From Maratus speciosus (taxonomy: Eukaryota > Arthropoda > Arachnida > Araneae > Salticidae): a DNA stretch of 64,000 nucleotides. The notes beneath the pieces were generated by a model, which saw nothing but the letters and a program-made list of their open reading frames with translations, made no database searches and was not told the origin of the DNA. Position 1 is the stretch's first letter; the number at the start of each line of letters is the position of its first letter. Shown in pieces: positions 34,441 to 45,600 of the stretch. Both the position numbers and the translations under genes were made by a program. The stretch lies in the NCBI GenBank assembly GCA_963932465.1, contig OZ010800.1, positions 99,653,307-99,717,306 of the forward strand, written 5' to 3'.

Positions 34441-35900
34441 CCATAGTCCGGGTGCTACGGTTGAGAAAACTACAAATCGTGATAAGAATATACCGCTTGG
34501 TGAGCATCTACTTTATGTTAATACAATGCATTTCAGAGGGGGAGGCATCGCGAAAAGTCGTGGGTATCCAAGATGGCGGCTGTTATTCAAAATTGCGTCA
34601 TTTTCTGAATTTTCTTACTATACATCATATGAATGGGTGTTTCAGGTCAATTTCGATGGTTTTAACGTCAAAAATATCTTTTTAACACTTTCTGTCATAG
34701 TTGAATGAGTTTATGAATTCAGTTTATCTGTGTGTTTGTCTGTCTGTCGGCTTGCCATTCCATGCCCTAACTCGCTTAAATATCGCTACTCGCTTAAATT
34801 CACTCGGATTGCCATATAATTTATGTATATTATAGAAGTTTACAATAACATGTTCCGAATAAAAATTAAGTGTATAGGTTTTATAGTCCGTTTACAGAGC
34901 CCTCAAAATAATTCGATTACGTTATTGTCTATTAATCCGGGTGCTGCTGTTGAGAAAACTGCAAATCGTGAGAAGAATATAGCGATTGGTGAGTATCTAC
35001 TTTATATTGATACAATCCATATTAGAGGGAGAGGCATCACGTAAAATCGTAGGAATTCAAGATGGCGACTGTTATTCAAAATGGCGTAATTTTCTTAATT
35101 TTCTTACTATCTATCATATAAATGTGTGTTTTAAGTCGATTTTGATGTTTTTAACGTCAAAAATTTCGTTTTTAATACTTTCCGCCATAGTTGAATGAGT
35201 TTATGAATTCAGTTTGTCTGTTTGTTTGTCTGTCTGTCTGCTTGCCATTCCATGCACTAACTGGCTTAAATGTCTCTGCTCGCTTAAACTCACTCAGATT
35301 GCCATGTAATTTATATATGTTATTGAAGCTTACAAAAAATGTTCCGAATAAAAATTCAAGCGTGTAGGTTTTATAGTCCGTTTACAGGGCCCTCAAAAGA
35401 ATTTCATTACGTTATTGTCTAGGGGGGGAGGGGGGAATCGTTTGCAATGTGTTTACTCATGTAATACTCTCCAAAACACATTCAAATTGGCACACATCAG
35501 TCAGGTGCACTATACGATACTATACCTACAATAGAATAAGTTGTGCATGGTATTTATCGTTTATTTCCAGTGACACACCAAAAAAAAAAAGAACACGTGC
35601 GTGTGTAACTCGTGTATAAATTCTATAAAGATCATCAGTTAAATCAACTATTATTAGTGGAGCTGCTAGGTATGAAAAAACTACATTTTGTGATAAAGAT
35701 ATCCCGAATGATCAGTATCTACTTCATATTAATACAAAGCATATAAGAAGTTGAGGCATCTTGCAAATTCATAGGAATTCAATATGGCGGCTGTTATTCA
35801 AAATTGTTTGCATTTTTATACCTATACATCATATAAAAGTGTCTATAATGTCAATTTCGATATTTTTAAACTGCAAAAATTCCCTTTTTAATATCAGAAA
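34440..35900 (+). repeat. R490 array, forward orientation
   Basis: Two full units (about 34448-34937 and 34938-35425) and a diverged partial (35640-35900). Landmarks: 'gggtgctacggttgagaaaac', 'ggtgagtatctactttat', 'aagatggcggctgttattca', 'gtctgtctgtcggcttgcc' and 'cagggccctcaaaagaatt'. Between 35426 and 35640 lies X-type sequence with a G-run. The 60-77 codon frames are repeat read-through. Confidence 0.85.
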
Positions 35901-36230
35901 TACGCTTAAAATGAAAATAGGACAATTATTAAAGTGTTTTTGTATTTTATAGTGAGGAAAATGAAAGGAATAAATAAATAAAAAACTGCATTTTTATTAA
36001 TACCTTAATTATACAAGATATTAAAAATACTGCATGTTACATTTAAAGTTAGAGAATATAAAAACTTCACTTTGTATCATTATATTTCTCATATTCGTTT
36101 TTGAAGTTGCACAATAATGTACAAGAAAGTCTAAACTTTCTACAGCCACACTTATTTTTACAGATTTTGCACATACATTTTACATCAAACATACTTTTAT
36201 ACGATGAATAGTATGAAAATTACAAAAATT
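35900..36230. other. AT-rich axis between inverted R490 arrays
   Basis: No recognised content. R490 units point toward it from both sides. Confidence 0.5.
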
Positions 36231-36234
36231 CCTG

Positions 36235-36780
36235 AAAATGACGCAATTTTGAATAACAGCCGCAATCTTGAATTCCTACGACTTAACGCGATTCCTCCCC
36301 ATCTTATATGGATTGTATTAATATAAATTAGATACTCACCAGTCAGTATATTCTTCTCACGCTATGTAGTTTCAAGCACTATTAGACAATAACGTAATGG
36401 AATTCTTTTGAGGGCCCTGTAAACGGTCTATGAAACCTATACACTTCCTTTTTATTCGGAACATGTTATTGTAAACTTCAATAACATACATAAATTACAT
36501 AACAATCTGAGTGAATTTAAGCGAGTTAGAGCATGGAATCGCAAAGAGGAAGACAGACAAATAAACAGACGAACTGAATCCATAAACTCATTCAACTATG
36601 ACGAAAAATATTAAAAACGAAATTTTTGGCGGTAAAAACATCGAAGTCGACTTGAAACACACATTTATATGATGGATTCTAAGAAAAATCAGAAAATGAC
36701 GCCATTTTGAATAACAGCCGCCATCTTGAATTCCCACGACTTTACGCGATGCCCCCCCCCCCCCCCTCTGAAATGCGTTG
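36235..36780 (-). repeat. R490 array, reverse orientation (left of Helitron)
   Basis: One full unit (about 36240-36706) and the beginning of the next, cut at 'ctgaaatgcgttg' (36780). Contains 'aacagccgccatcttgaatt' (36713-36732) and a C-run of 18. Confidence 0.85.
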
Positions 36781-37027
36781 TCTATTATATATATATAATC
36801 CAAACGGAAATTTCGTTCCGAACGCCGAGATTTCGAGTTCTACCGCATGGATTTTGACGGAACTTATACCGTTAGATAGGTATCGTTTCAGGGAAGGTTT
36901 TAAGCTATAACAAATCATTCTACCTAGATTGGTTACAGAATTATTACGGAAAATTATTTTATATTGAACTTTGTAACTTCATATTTCCTTAAATATCTGG
37001 GCTCCTATTGGTCGTAGAGCTTAGATC

Positions 37028-37040
37028 TCGCGCCAAAAGT
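37028..37040 (+). promoter_or_regulatory. Promoter-like motifs (ATTGG and GCGCCAAAA)
   Basis: ATTGG (37007-37011, inverted CCAAT) and GCGCCAAAA (37030-37038, E2F-like) occur in a locally GC-richer segment of the Helitron. Consensus match only. Confidence 0.25.
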
Positions 37041-37111
37041 AGCTCCGAAGCACCCAAGCAAACTTTTCCCCGCGATTATTTTGCCGTCTTCCGATTTCCT
37101 CTAACTCTATT

Positions 37112-37132
37112 AGGGGCCCGCGTAGGGCCCCT
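37112..37132. repeat. GC-rich perfect hairpin in Helitron
   Basis: AGGGGCCC-gcgta-GGGCCCCT forms an 8-bp perfect stem with a 5-base loop. It could be the terminal hairpin of an internal, shorter Helitron copy starting at 36781, but no CTRR end follows at the usual distance. Confidence 0.7.
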
Positions 37133-37379
37133 TTAACATATTTTTCGTAGTAATTTCAGCAATTATCTTACATTATTCGTTAAGACCGCCACCCTCCCGA
37201 TTCATGTATCTACGGAAAGGTTGCACGAAGGAGTTTCGTTCGGATACGCTTTCGTTAAGAATAGAGTGCGCTCCCTGGTGGTGGAATGTGGAACTAACAT
37301 AACGCGATATTGTTAAAATTGGGAAATCTAACAATGCGATCTGTTTTAAACTTTGAGATAGTTCATAACACATAATCTA

Positions 37380-37570
37380 TTATCTATTCTATTATATATA
37401 TATATATAAAATCTATTATCTATTCTATTATCTATTATATATATAAAATCCAAACGGAAATTTCGTTCCGAACGCCTAGATTTCGAGTTCTACTGCATGG
37501 ATTTTTACGGAACTTATACCGTTAGATAGGTATTGTTTCAGGGAAGGTTTTAAGCTATAACACATTATTC
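37380..37570 (+). repeat. Internal repeat of the Helitron 5' end
   Basis: 37440-37570 repeats 36796-36925 almost exactly ('atccaaacggaaatttcgtt', 'atttcgagttctac', 'cagggaaggttttaagc'), preceded by TATCTATTATATA repeats. Confidence 0.85.
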
Positions 37571-40168
37571 TACCTATATTAGTTTTAGAATTATGGCGGA
37601 AAATTCTGTTATTTTGGGCGATAAGGTTACCATTTTATTTCTTGGCGAAATTCATCGTTGATAAAAAAAAAAAAAAATTGAAACGGCTATTAAACCTCGA
37701 AAAATAAAAGAAAAACTGTTACTAATTTTATTTAAATGAAAAAAAAAGAAAAAAAGAAAAAGAAAATCCGTTTTAATGAGTGATAATATTAAAAAACGCA
37801 AACATTTAATCAAAACCTGAAAGAAATATTTGTAATGCTTAAAAATTAATTTAATAAGAAATATTACACTTGATACGCAATATTTGGCTCTTTATCGCTT
37901 GCGTTAGATATGGAAACGAATCTGAAAATTTGATTAGATGAAATTTTAACGACATTTTCTTTCTGTTCTGTTCTTTTCTTTTTTTTTATATCTAATTGTC
38001 CCATCACGTGACTTATAGAAGAAACAATCAGATGTAATTGTGAGTCACATGTGTAATTACTATTTGTTTCTTTATAATTTTTTTTTTCTTTTCTCGCCAA
38101 ACAATCTGATTTTAAGCCAAAAATGCATAAGCGTGACATTAGCTTGAGGATGTTCTCACAAATGTTGTTTTTTTAGGTGAAAGAGATCATTTTTTGAGTA
38201 CATTTTCATATTCAATTGTAACTTATATAGATATCAGTTAATATTTTAAAAATGGAATCGAATACTTAAATTTCAGTGTGAATTTCTGCCACACATACAC
38301 ATTGTAAAATAATTTCATACTTTTTAAAATGTTTTTCGCCGTAATTCCGAAAGCATGTGATATTTATAAACACGAACTCAGATCAACGAATATTACCCAT
38401 TTTATTTAAGCAAATATTATCTATTTTCTCAAGTCATATCGCCAATTTCATTTATAGGAAAATTCACAGACTCGAAATCTGGGAAATAAAGATAATTTTT
38501 AAGGAAATTTATGTTTTAATACGTTATTACTATGGAAAAATTCAACATTTTGAAAAAAAAAATTACAAGTCTTTTGTAATTCGTCATTTCTTCTTCGTCT
38601 TTCTTCGTACTTTCTCCTCTGTTATGTAATATTTCAAATGATATTGGACTAATGTTCGATCATCGATCGATTCACCGCAAAATCGCATATCTAATATAGT
38701 ATATAAAATAAAGTCTGGATTAGGGGACTAATTAACGCACAGCGCAAACTACTGAACCTAAAATCTTGAAAATCGTGGTAAAAATACTTCTTATGACATA
38801 AACATCTGCTAAGAAAGGGTTTTCTAAAGTGTCACTCCTAATGGTTTTTGCACGGGGAGAGGGAAAAAATCAAATATCAAAATTATGCGTCAAATGATAG
38901 CATATTTTAATGCAGTTTTGTATGCTGAATCGAATGCTACCAAATAAATTTTTATAAGTCCAACAGTTCATGACACATTTCATATTTTCCTAATTTGGCG
39001 GTATCTTTGGCATCTAAACCTCAAAATATCTATCATTATATCCGTTACTCTAGCAACGGAAAAAATTCAAATCAACCCTTTTGGCTAAAAAATAAAAACG
39101 GCTCTATGAGTTTGAAATAAAAATGCAAGCATCTTAATTTTTTTAAAAAATAGTGATTTTATGTAAAATAAAAGGGAAAAAATTACTGAGAATTTAGCGT
39201 TATAAAACAAAAATGGAAAAGGTATTACTTAGATATTCCGTCGACCAAAAATCTATCGTCAAACTATAAGATTAAATGCCAATAATGGTTGATCGTAAAT
39301 ATCAAATTCACTTGAATTTAAACAAACTACACGTGTTTACGTCATCAAGTGATTTTAATTTCGACGTTTTATTTGTATTTTTATTAACTTTATACTAATT
39401 TATTTGTTATTTCGTTATTTAAAATAAAGATTATGTCAATTTATATAATTTGGCGAAATTAGTCGACGGGATAACAAGTAGTACCAATGAAAATATTTAA
39501 GTATGAAAGCAATGTTTGTAACGACTTAAAAATTATTTTTATACATATAAACTCGGTTTATGGCGTCAGATGCCGTCATCCGAAGAATCTACAAGAGCCT
39601 TTTTCCATTTTTTCCGGTCATAGGTTCCTCAATGAAAGAAATTGGAATTGGAATAATATTGTGCGATTTATAAATTGCTCCTCGATAAAAAGAAAAAATG
39701 GGTACATTTATAACAACCGTGCGCACATCTCGCTGATAGCATTTTTAAAATTCCCAGTAGCAGTAGTTACATTTTGCGTATGTAAATTAAAAATATTTTT
39801 TTGCTTTTAATTATGGCATTATTTCCTGTTATTGTTTATCTTTTCAGTTTTTTAAATGAAATTAGTGTAAGGCATGCATTTTAAATGAAATGAGTGAAAG
39901 GTTTGTGTTTTAAATGAAAATAATAAAATAATAATATGCTATGAAAACAATCTTTATTGATTTACTACCTGCGCCCGGCTGACATAAAAGTATCACAAAA
40001 GTCACATATTCACCTTTCTTTGAGTAGTTGCTCATGAGAATTCAAGTTAACCTTCCGTAATCGGATACTTCACATATTGGTGTATTAGCTTTAATGTTGA
40101 AAGCATCGTTTTTGTTTGAAGCGAAAACTTTACTATGAATTCTATTACACAAAATCGCATCATCATCA
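37570..40168. other. Helitron interior, AT-rich, no gene recognised
   Basis: The longest frames, 37864-38139 (minus, 91 codons) and 39487-39810 (plus, 107 codons), show no motif I recognise and have AT-driven composition. They could be captured or random sequence. Confidence 0.4.
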
Positions 40169-40736
40169 TCTACTATATATTTACAACGGAAATTTGTATT
40201 TCATTCCGATTGTTTATAATACTTTCGTAGGATATACCACAATTAGTTAGGTAATAATTTTGGAAAGGTTTTAGTGTATACATATTGTTCAAGGGTACTT
40301 AGTTATAGAGCAACAGTAAAAGTTCAAAAATTAAGTGAACCTGATTATGAAAGTTTAGCCTTTTTAAAAAAATCTACAGAACATATTTTGTTACAAGTGG
40401 CCCTGTTGCATGACTTTTAGGAATGGTGTTAGTATATACGATTTCATTATATGTTGATTAGTTACAGAGGTATTAATTCCTGTTGTCATAACGGTCTCAT
40501 TAACCGACCATAAGTGCGCTGTTTATAATCAACTAAAACAATTACTTCTTAATTGCTAAATTTTGTCCAACGCTTAAGATAACATTATATCGAAATGGCG
40601 TTCGCATCGTTTTCAGTAATGTGCAAGGTCAAACTGATGATCCATATTGTTTAAAATACAAGATCAAATTCACCATTTAGTTTAATCCAATGTTCATTTT
40701 GAAATATTGACCAGCGCAGCGGGCATAGCCTGCTAG
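40169..40736 (+). mobile_element. Possible short Helitron sharing the same 3' end
   Basis: A|TCTACTATATATTTACAACGG resembles the 36781 terminus ('acggaaatttgtatttcatt', 'tttggaaaggttttag'). With the CTAG at 40733-40736 it would make a 568-bp non-autonomous copy. Because the 36781 start restores R490 precisely, this is either a nested copy or an internal duplication. Confidence 0.4.
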
Positions 40737-41320
40737 TATTAATATAAAGTAGATACTCACCAATCGGTATATTCTTATCACGATTTGCTGTTTTCTCAAC
40801 CGTAGCACCCGGACTAATAGACAATAACGTAATGGAATTCTTTGGAGGGTCCTGTAAACGGACTGTAAAAGCTATACACTTCAAATTTTTATTCGGAACA
40901 TGTTATTGTAAACTTCAATAACATATAAATTACATGGCAATCTGCGGGAATTTAAGCGAGTGGCGATATTTAAGCGAGTTATGCATGGAACGGCAAGCAG
41001 ACAGACAGACAGACAAATAAACAGACAAACTGATATCATAAACCCATTCAACTATGACAGAAAGTGTTAAAAAGATATTTTTGATGTTAAAACCATCGAA
41101 ATAGACCTGAAACACACATTCATATGAGGGATAGTAAGAAACTTCAGAAATTGACGCCATGTTGAATAACAGCCGCCATCTTGAATACCCACGACTTTTC
41201 GCGATGCCTCCCCCTCTGAAATGCATTGTATTATATAAAGTAGATACTCACCAAGCGGTATATTCTTATCACGATTTGCAGTTGTCACCTTATTTTGGTC
41301 GTGTAGCACTCGGACTACCA
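40737..41320 (-). repeat. R490 array, reverse orientation (right of Helitron)
   Basis: Continues the unit cut at 36780 and adds a partial further unit (41163-41320). Contains GCCGCCATCTT at 41172-41182 and (GACA)n at 40999-41015. Confidence 0.85.
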
Positions 41321-41759
41321 TGCTTTTAGCGTATTACGAAACACTTTCCGACACATTCAGAATATTTTCACGAAAACGTCAGTTTTGAATAAGGTGAAGT
41401 ATGAGATCCCGATTCTCAATTTTTAAAACGCATAGTTCATTACCATATATAGTTTTTAAGCGCTCCTAATTCTTTTGTGTAGCCCCGTACATTATCTATC
41501 AATTTGTATATGCAGTATAACTTCAAAAATCATCGGGCCCGGATTTTTGAAAATTCGGATTTTTGAAGGAATATATAAAAGTGTAACTAGGAATATCAAA
41601 AGTAGTACTATATTTTTAATGGTGCCTTTAGCCATAATTTATTTCAGTGTGTGTGATAATTATGTAAGAAAGAGAGAATCAAATCAAATAAAAAACTTAC
41701 TTTAAATAATATTTTTCTATGTTACAGGAAAAAAAAAATAGTGAAATTATTTCTCCTCT

Positions 41760-42120
41760 TGTAGTTTCGGAAACATCGATGTCAATTTTGTTTGCTTCAA
41801 TTTTGTGGACGTTCTTTAACAAGTTGTTTTCTTCTGTTTATGTACTTTATACAAATAAACAATGTCTCTTTCGGAAATACACTGTTATTTCTCTAAAGTA
41901 TATATGCGTACTGTGTAAGTGCATAAATTCTCCAGTCAAATTTATGCATTTTTCTAGTGACACCTTTTTTTCGGTCGGTTGTTCATTCTCGTCTTCTCAG
42001 TTGGTACTAGCACTGCCGGCGGTTCTATTTAGCACAGCCTCAGCGATCTCTCTGTCTGTTAAGTTGTTCGTTCGGGATGCATTTTCTTCAATGCTTAGCT
42101 AATCATTTATATTGCTTTTT
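41760..42120 (-). pseudogene. Tigger-like transposase C-terminal relic
   Basis: The minus strand reads ENASRTNNLTDREIAEAVLN, then after a stop EDENEQPTEKKVSLEKC and LTGEFMHLHST. An acidic linker and a 'LTD.EI...V' motif followed by a helical tail is the usual C-terminus of CENP-B/Tigger transposases. The 127-codon plus-strand frame at 41719-42102 is its antisense shadow. Confidence 0.65.
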
Positions 42121-42369
42121 GCGACACTTAAGACATTTTAAAATTTTGCGTGTTCAATCAGCTCACAAATTGTGGTCTTTTCACGGGAAATGTGAAAGTC
42201 TGAAATCTTTCCTGATCATTGATGTCCAAAGATTCATATAGCCATATACTACTGTGCTATGCATTCGCTAAAGTAGTCCCCGAAGCTGTTCCCTTTGCAA
42301 AGTAACGGTGCAGCGCCCAGAAAATATGTTCATAAAATAATCGTATGTGACAAAAGAAAGAAAAAAGTC

Positions 42370-42370
<1 letters not shown>

Positions 42371-42400
<30 letters not shown>
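42371..42400. repeat. Poly(T) tract
   Basis: About 30 T inside the deleted Tigger element. Confidence 0.95.
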
Positions 42401-42402
<2 letters not shown>

Positions 42403-42563
42403 ATTTTTACTTTCGAACTTGAAATTTTTAATTCATAAAGAATCGCTATTTTTCTTCTCTTATAACTTAATAGTACAAAATAAAAAGGAAAATAAAGATG
42501 GTTTTGATGCTGGATTTTTGAAGTTGCCGGATTTCTGAATGCTGGATATTTGAAGTTACACTG

Positions 42564-43714
42564 TATAACTGCATAGTATGCAAAACTTTAGATCAGTTAG
42601 GAAACGCATAACACAATTGAAAATTTCTCTTCAGTAATTTCCGTGAATAAGCGAAAGTAAACTCGAATTCTTTTCAGCATTTATATCTATGATCTATAGA
42701 ATTTATACACACCGAGTAATACACAATTTTTTTATAAACGCATACTACAACTGAGGTGTTCCGAATCCAATCCAACTAACTCCATTTTAAGTGGTATTTT
42801 TTAAAACAAAGGAACATTGAAATGTATCTATATATATAGTATATATATTCTATACTGTTCTATACTATATAGTATATATATTCTACACTGTATATATATT
42901 CTATATATACAGTGAGAAAAGGCTACCCTTGATTAAAAGAAAACTAATGAGTTCAATGAAAATATCCCGAGAAAAATATATACATACAATATAGATACAA
43001 TCAAATAAAGATACAATATTTTTCTTGCTACAATAACTACTGTTTATACTGAAAATTTTCATTTGGTGTAGTTAATTGGTTTGTGCACTGAACAGGTCAA
43101 TTAATAATCGATTTCCAGCAATTATTTTACAAAGAATGTACTATAACCGAACTATTTTGTCTGTGCCTGTAAAAGAACCATGAATGCACACCATATTCTA
43201 TAGTAAGGATCTCGGTGTACTAAATATAGTTTAGATGGAAAATGCATAACTCAGTTACAAATACCCTAATGAAATTCACATTCATACACATCAGGTAACG
43301 GCTCTGATCAATTTTGAAAATCATTGTATATGATCTATAGAATTTATCCTCGCGTAGTCTCATGTAGTCTCACCTCAGTCATTTACTGCTCAGAGATAGT
43401 ATACTAATCGAAATCTGCTGTGAAAATGTGTAAAAGTACGCTAAATGTTATGCATGTCCTACTATAAAGTAAGCATCTGCTAGTGTGCCACAGTAAAGCG
43501 CATAAATATCACTCTATTTTACATAGTGTATAAATATTGTGTTAATAGCATTCATTTTTCTTCGTAGACCACTAATGAACCGAATTATTTTTTGTGACCC
43601 TGAAAATTAATGATAAATATGCTTTGAACACCATAAGAAAGAATATTTAAATGCTTATCAGAAATACATATATATTTCATTGTGTTTAAAATAGTGTAAA
43701 ATCATTAAAATACA
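42564..43714 (-). repeat. X-family repeat array, reverse orientation
   Basis: Inverted X phrases ('aaacgcataacacaattg', 'atctatgatctatagaattt', 'cacatcaggtaacgg') recur about every 200 bp or a multiple. A TATA-type microsatellite lies at 42827-42915. It continues the array interrupted by the Tigger at 41513. Confidence 0.65.
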
Positions 43715-44175
43715 CACTATAAACTGAAATGTCTGAAATTCAGACACATAAATGTCTGCAACGGAGTGTTAAATTCTCAAATTTTAAAGTGTCTAAATTT
43801 TTAAGACGCTTGTATGTGTCTAAATTTAAGACACTTCAAATGTCTGAATTGCATCCATGTTTGACCACGTGTAATTTCTCTGCAAAAGCAGCCAATGTAT
43901 CATCTTTTTTTCGGTAACCCTTATACACAGAAAAAAAAAACCCCTTTAAAATATAAAAATTCTACCGCCAATCAAAACGCCAGTACAATTTACGTATTTT
44001 AGTGGAAATTTTCATCAATTTCCAGAAAAATTTAATTTTTTTTTGGAAATTTCTCTATTTTAAAAATAAAAATCATGCTCTCAAGGAAGTAACACACACA
44101 TTTCAGTAGAAGGTCTCAGACATTTTACATGATTTACTCATAATACAATTTACAGCATTAACAATATTACACTTA

Positions 44176-44247
44176 ACCGACGCACGATGCGAACTCAGGA
44201 CCTTAGGGTTTCTAGACTACGCGATATACCCTCTCGGCCACGCCTTC
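44176..44247 (-). repeat. tRNA-Ser-like Pol III module
   Basis: The minus strand has TGGCCGAGAGGG (A box), GTCTAGAAACCC (anticodon-arm-like, AGA) and GAGTTCGCATC (degenerate B box) at tRNA-like spacing. The T stem does not pair properly, so this is a tRNA-derived pseudogene or SINE head, not a working tRNA. Confidence 0.6.
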
Positions 44248-44639
44248 ACAGCCAGAGTTCTCAAATATTGTTACTTATTTATGACTCACAATTTATTTTA
44301 CGGTAAAGGTAAGTACTTTGTTAATCTGCTTATAATTCTGAAAGATTTTACACATCTTCTTTCATCTTCTTTCATCTTCAAAATCTTCGATTTTGAATAT
44401 TTTGCTTTTTAATTTCATGCGATGTAGAAACAGCGGAAAGTTTTTTTACTGCTACTGAAGAAATTTTCAGAACACAAATATTATTGTTATATACAGAAGA
44501 CACGTTATTTTTGAAATATTAAAATATTTAAAATGTTTTAACAGTGCGTATGTATATATATTATATATATATATTAATTATTATATACATATATTTAATT
44601 CGTGCTTGTCCCGTTTCAGTTGTGTATGTGTGCGTGGGA

Positions 44640-44649
44640 GGGGGGGGGC
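44640..44649. repeat. Poly(G) and TA microsatellite cluster
   Basis: TA repeats at 44551-44592 are followed by a short GT-rich stretch and a G-run. Confidence 0.7.
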
Positions 44650-45421
44650 AACCTTTAAAAATAAAATCAATTTTTCATTTAAAAATAAATGCATTTCTTA
44701 TTGCCAAAAGCCTGTGTTTAATTTTAATGCGAAGGTATGTGTATATGAAAGTGTGTGAATGAATATAGTGTTCTGTTTTCTTTGATTCTTTTTTCTTTTT
44801 TTTTTCTGATCGGGTGAATATATGGCAAAATTTTTGGAATTGGACTCATTACTTCCTCCTATATGCTAAATATTTTGAACAAAATTTCTCAGTTATAAAT
44901 ATTGTGTATAATTTATCTGCAAAAATAATAAAAATCATTGTTTTACGCACTTTTTTTTTCTACCCTTTTTTTCCCCGATTAAAATACACGGTAAAATTTT
45001 TTGGTGAAACTAATTTTCTCACTGTGAAATCCTGAAATCACAGGGAAATCATACCTGAAGTAGTTCGATACTGAATCAATAGCTAAAAAGTTATACAGTA
45101 AAAAAATTCAGAAATATTCCATAAATCCAAAAAAATAATAATAATAGTAATACTCGCACGTATTTTTACGTATTTTTTTTCTCTTACTCAAACTAGATGG
45201 CGCTACTTGCTTTTGGATATTTTCAAACGATTTTTCTCTTGGGAAATTTTCGTAATTAAACTTGACATTTTCTATCTAGGATTGCGATTTGTAGGGGACT
45301 AGCATATTTTAGAGGCCTATATGTGCTCAGATCTGGCCCGGTCTTTCTTTCATTTGATTTGATGGGACGTGCCAGATCAGGTCCTGACTTTTATTTTTTC
45401 TGCTGACTTGAGCAAATTCGT

Positions 45422-45600
45422 CAGTGTTGAATTCAGACACATATCTCCGTGAGGGATTTCTAAGGCTCCGGGGGGAGGGGAGAGAATTGCACTTTTAGAC
45501 CATTGGAAACACAAAATCTCAAATTTTCCGGCGGGACCGGGGCTCCTTTGCTCCGGGGGGAAATTTCTCTTCCCCGGGCCACCCTCTGAATTCAACACTG
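45422..45600. mobile_element. GC-rich MITE, 179 bp, perfect 16-bp ends
   Basis: CAGTGTTGAATTCAGA at the left and its exact reverse complement at the right. The interior is G/C-rich ('ggctccggggggagggg', 'ggcgggaccggggctcc'), unlike the surroundings. No target duplication was recognised. Confidence 0.85.

Larger units (their letters stand above)
36781..40736 (+). mobile_element. Helitron (non-autonomous), 4.0 kb
   Basis: Starts TCTATTATATATATATAATC exactly where the R490 unit breaks and ends CTAG at 40733-40736. The R490 unit then continues with 'tattaatataaagtagatac'. The uninterrupted unit at 41214-41250 reads 'gaaatgcattgtattatataaag', so the join at 36780/40737 is exact. The 3' region 'cagcgcagcgggcatagcctg' is a degenerate hairpin. 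No Rep/helicase frame is visible. The element's own 5' end recurs internally near 37430 and, diverged, at 40169. Confidence 0.82.
41513..42563 (-). mobile_element. Internally deleted Tigger/pogo element
   Basis: The left end CAGTATAACTTCAAAAATC and the right end (minus strand) CAGTGTAACTTCAAATATCC are inverted repeats with 'cggatttttgaa' subterminal boxes. TA follows the right end. At 1051 bp it is less than half the normal Tigger length and holds only the C-terminal part of a transposase. Confidence 0.78.

Noticed and set aside
34452..35198. Several 60-77 codon frames that resemble one another
   Set aside because: They repeat because the R490 DNA repeats. The frame varies between units and no codon conservation is seen.
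39487..39810. 107-codon plus-strand open frame in Helitron
   Set aside because: No recognised motif, AT-driven composition and no support from context. It remains possible captured sequence but is not supportable.
41719..42102. 127-codon plus-strand open frame
   Set aside because: It is antisense to a recognisable Tigger C-terminus and lies between Tigger terminal repeats, so it is not reported as a gene.
44176..44247. Functional tRNA-Ser
   Set aside because: Promoter boxes are tRNA-like, but the T stem and acceptor stem do not pair, so it is a pseudogene or SINE head.
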